36,591 nt of DNA from Candidatus Kaiserbacteria bacterium (GTDB taxonomy: Bacteria; Patescibacteriota; Minisyncoccia; Phycocordibacterales; UBA2100). The DNA is taken from the NCBI GenBank assembly GCA_019247335.1, contig JAFAPB010000084.1, positions 1-36,591 on the forward strand, given 5' to 3'. The number at the start of each line of letters is the position of its first letter. The stretch's first letter is position 1. Of the stretch, positions 35,023 through 36,591 are shown piece by piece. The position numbers were made by a program, and so were the translations under genes. A model generated the notes under the pieces. That model did not search any database. It saw only the letters and a program-made list of their open reading frames with translations, and had not been told where the DNA came from.

Positions 35023-35991
35023 TCATGACTCTAATGCAATTCTGATATTTTCTGCGATACGCGAAATCACCGGAACGGTCACGGAGTTGCCGACCTGTTT
35101 ATAGAGATGCGACTTCGCTTGATTGGTAGGAAATTTGAATGATTCTGGAAAACCTTGCAGTCTTGCGCACTCGCGGGGCGTCAGTCTCCTGACTCCTTTT
35201 GCATCTCGAATGAGCGGTACGTTATGGCCTCCTGCCCCCATGCTTGCAGTCAGAGTCGGGGCCATGCCGTTCTTCAGTTCTCGCACGTAGATCCTGCGGT
35301 ATTGGTAAAAGCTATCGCGATTCTTCACGGCTTTCTTGATTCGCGTGTAGATTTCGCCGAATCTTTCGTCATAGTAGTGTTCGTCATCCACGTTCTTTTC
35401 GAGTATGTGGGACATTTTCTTCGTAAGCGGAATCTTGTCTGGAAAACGGAATTTCATAAGCGTTCTCGGAGATCGGAATGCAACGATATATATTCGCTCG
35501 CGGTTCTGCGGCACGTTGCCATGCGTCATGCTGTTCATTACCTCCGCCTTCATGTGGTACCCGGCTTTCAGCAGCTCTTCCTGTATGCGCTTGAACGTCT
35601 TTTCGTCGTCGTGATTTTTCAAGTGTTTTACGTTTTCGAGGAATACCGCCCGTGGCTTTCTCTTCTTTAGGATCTCGATGACATTAAAGAGTAGGTTGCC
35701 TCTGTTAGCGTCAGCAAATCCTTTTTTATTTCCCGCGACAGAAAAGGGCTGGCAAGGAAATCCTCCGAGGAGGATGTCGAATTTTTTGGGTATCTTCTTC
35801 ATGCCTCTTTCCGCCGTTACTTTGATCAGGCTCGTGTCGTCGATTTCTCCGTAGTTCAGCCGGTATGTCGCAGCTGCGTTTTTATCAAAATCGTTAGAGT
35901 AGATGGTCTCAAAGCCAGCCGACTCGAAGCCGATGCGAATACCGCCGATGCCGGCGAAAAGATCTATTGCCTTCAGCTTTTTCTGATTCAT
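35023..35991 (-). CDS. DNA (cytosine-5) methyltransferase
   Basis: KAIDLFAGIGGIRIGFESAGF, GGFPCQPFSVAGNKKGFAD, VFLENVKHL, PQNRERIYIVAF, RRLTPRECARLQGFPESF, YKQVGNSV. Confidence 0.95.
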   Translation of the reverse strand: MNQKKLKAIDLFAGIGGIRIGFESAGFETIYSNDFDKNAAATYRLNYGEIDDTSLIKVTAERGMKKIPKKFDILLGGFPCQPFSVAGNKKGFADANRGNLLFNVIEILKKRKPRAVFLENVKHLKNHDDEKTFKRIQEELLKAGYHMKAEVMNSMTHGNVPQNRERIYIVAFRSPRTLMKFRFPDKIPLTKKMSHILEKNVDDEHYYDERFGEIYTRIKKAVKNRDSFYQYRRIYVRELKNGMAPTLTASMGAGGHNVPLIRDAKGVRRLTPRECARLQGFPESFKFPTNQAKSHLYKQVGNSVTVPVISRIAENIRIALES

Positions 35992-36001
35992 AGTCGGTAG
36001 G

Positions 36002-36591
36002 CTAATTATAGCGGGTTTCAATGTTTTCCGCTGCGGGGACATCTATGGTGACTATGCCCCTAGTAATCTTGATCTTCGACCTGAAGCATCCCATCAACTC
36101 CCGCTTCTCCTGATCCGTCCCTTCCTTTAGCGTGTATTTCGCATAGGTTCGTAGATCCACTTCTTCGTGCGCTGTTTTTGACCCAGAGAATCCGAGCACA
36201 CCGCGCTGGAACTTATTGAACCGTCGCAGCTCCTCCTCGAACTTGTGCTGCATGCCCAGATTGTTGAAGTCGATCTGATCGAGTGCCTGTATCAGCTGGT
36301 CGACCAGTTCTTCTTCGCGCAGATATGTGTTCTTGCAGTGCAGATCGCGCGCGCGACCGCACCCATAGTAGATGTACTTCGCCATGGTGCCATCCTTCAG
36401 TTGCTTGTACTTCTCTTCTGCGCTGAACATCGATCCGCATAGACCACAAGTGATGAGCTTCGTGAACGAGAACTCATGCGTCTGCCGCACGATGCTGTCG
36501 CGTTTCAACTGTTCCTGCACCTTGTCGAACAACTCCTTGGAAATCAATGGTTCGTGCTTGCCGTTGTACCAGTTGCCGCTCTTCTTCGGGA
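36002..36591 (-). CDS. Large serine recombinase, C-terminal part, truncated at right edge
   Basis: PKKSGNWYNGKHEPLISKELFDKVQEQLKRDS...FSFTKLITCGLCGSMFSAEEKYKQLKDGTMAKYIYYGCGRARDLHCKN (recombinase zinc ribbon); frame open past 36547. Confidence 0.9.
   Translation of the reverse strand, partial: PKKSGNWYNGKHEPLISKELFDKVQEQLKRDSIVRQTHEFSFTKLITCGLCGSMFSAEEKYKQLKDGTMAKYIYYGCGRARDLHCKNTYLREEELVDQLIQALDQIDFNNLGMQHKFEEELRRFNKFQRGVLGFSGSKTAHEEVDLRTYAKYTLKEGTDQEKRELMGCFRSKIKITRGIVTIDVPAAENIETRYN

Noticed and set aside
1-36591. CRISPR array, rRNA, or transposase/IS with terminal inverted repeats
   Set aside because: No regularly spaced repeats, rRNA-like sequence or transposase motifs (DDE/HUH) noticed while reading both strands.

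Overview
The window looks like a chromosomal segment of a Patescibacteria/CPR (Parcubacteria-like) genome. About 28.8 kb of compact core genes is followed, from just after a tRNA-Ser(TGA), by a ~7.6 kb defence island that runs off the right edge. The core on the minus strand reads secE-nusG-rplK-tmk-argS-HAD-ileS-recO-GNAT-ATP-citrate-lyase-beta-like (1-9188). It is followed by ArsR, SIMPL, DUF2127, PAP2-like, DedA, two GT2 glycosyltransferases, a Tat-signal alpha/beta hydrolase, DUF4383, DUF2914, a cobalamin adenosyltransferase, rplS, a CaCA exchanger, a PilM/N/O-like cluster, a MetG-beta-like tRNA-binding protein, RuvX, and a split riboflavin kinase / FAD-synthase-like pair around an EamA transporter, then a CDF transporter. 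tRNAs: His(GTG), Leu(GAG), Arg(TCT), Val(TAC), Ser(TGA). A small islet next to tRNA-Leu carries an XRE regulator, an ImmA/IrrE-type protease, a Cys-containing small protein and a possible recombinase remnant. The most interesting locus is 28977-36591. It is a co-directional, overlapping gene array: serine recombinase, Dcm-like m5C methyltransferase, Vsr-like endonuclease, 71-aa protein, GHKL ATPase, two uncharacterised proteins, a TM-anchored protein and a CD-NTase with an intact GS...DxD...D triad and AGS-C-like sensor tail. This reads as a GHKL/Vsr restriction-modification system fused at operon level to a cyclic-oligonucleotide (CBASS-like) module. All calls are from reading the sequence; no searches were run.
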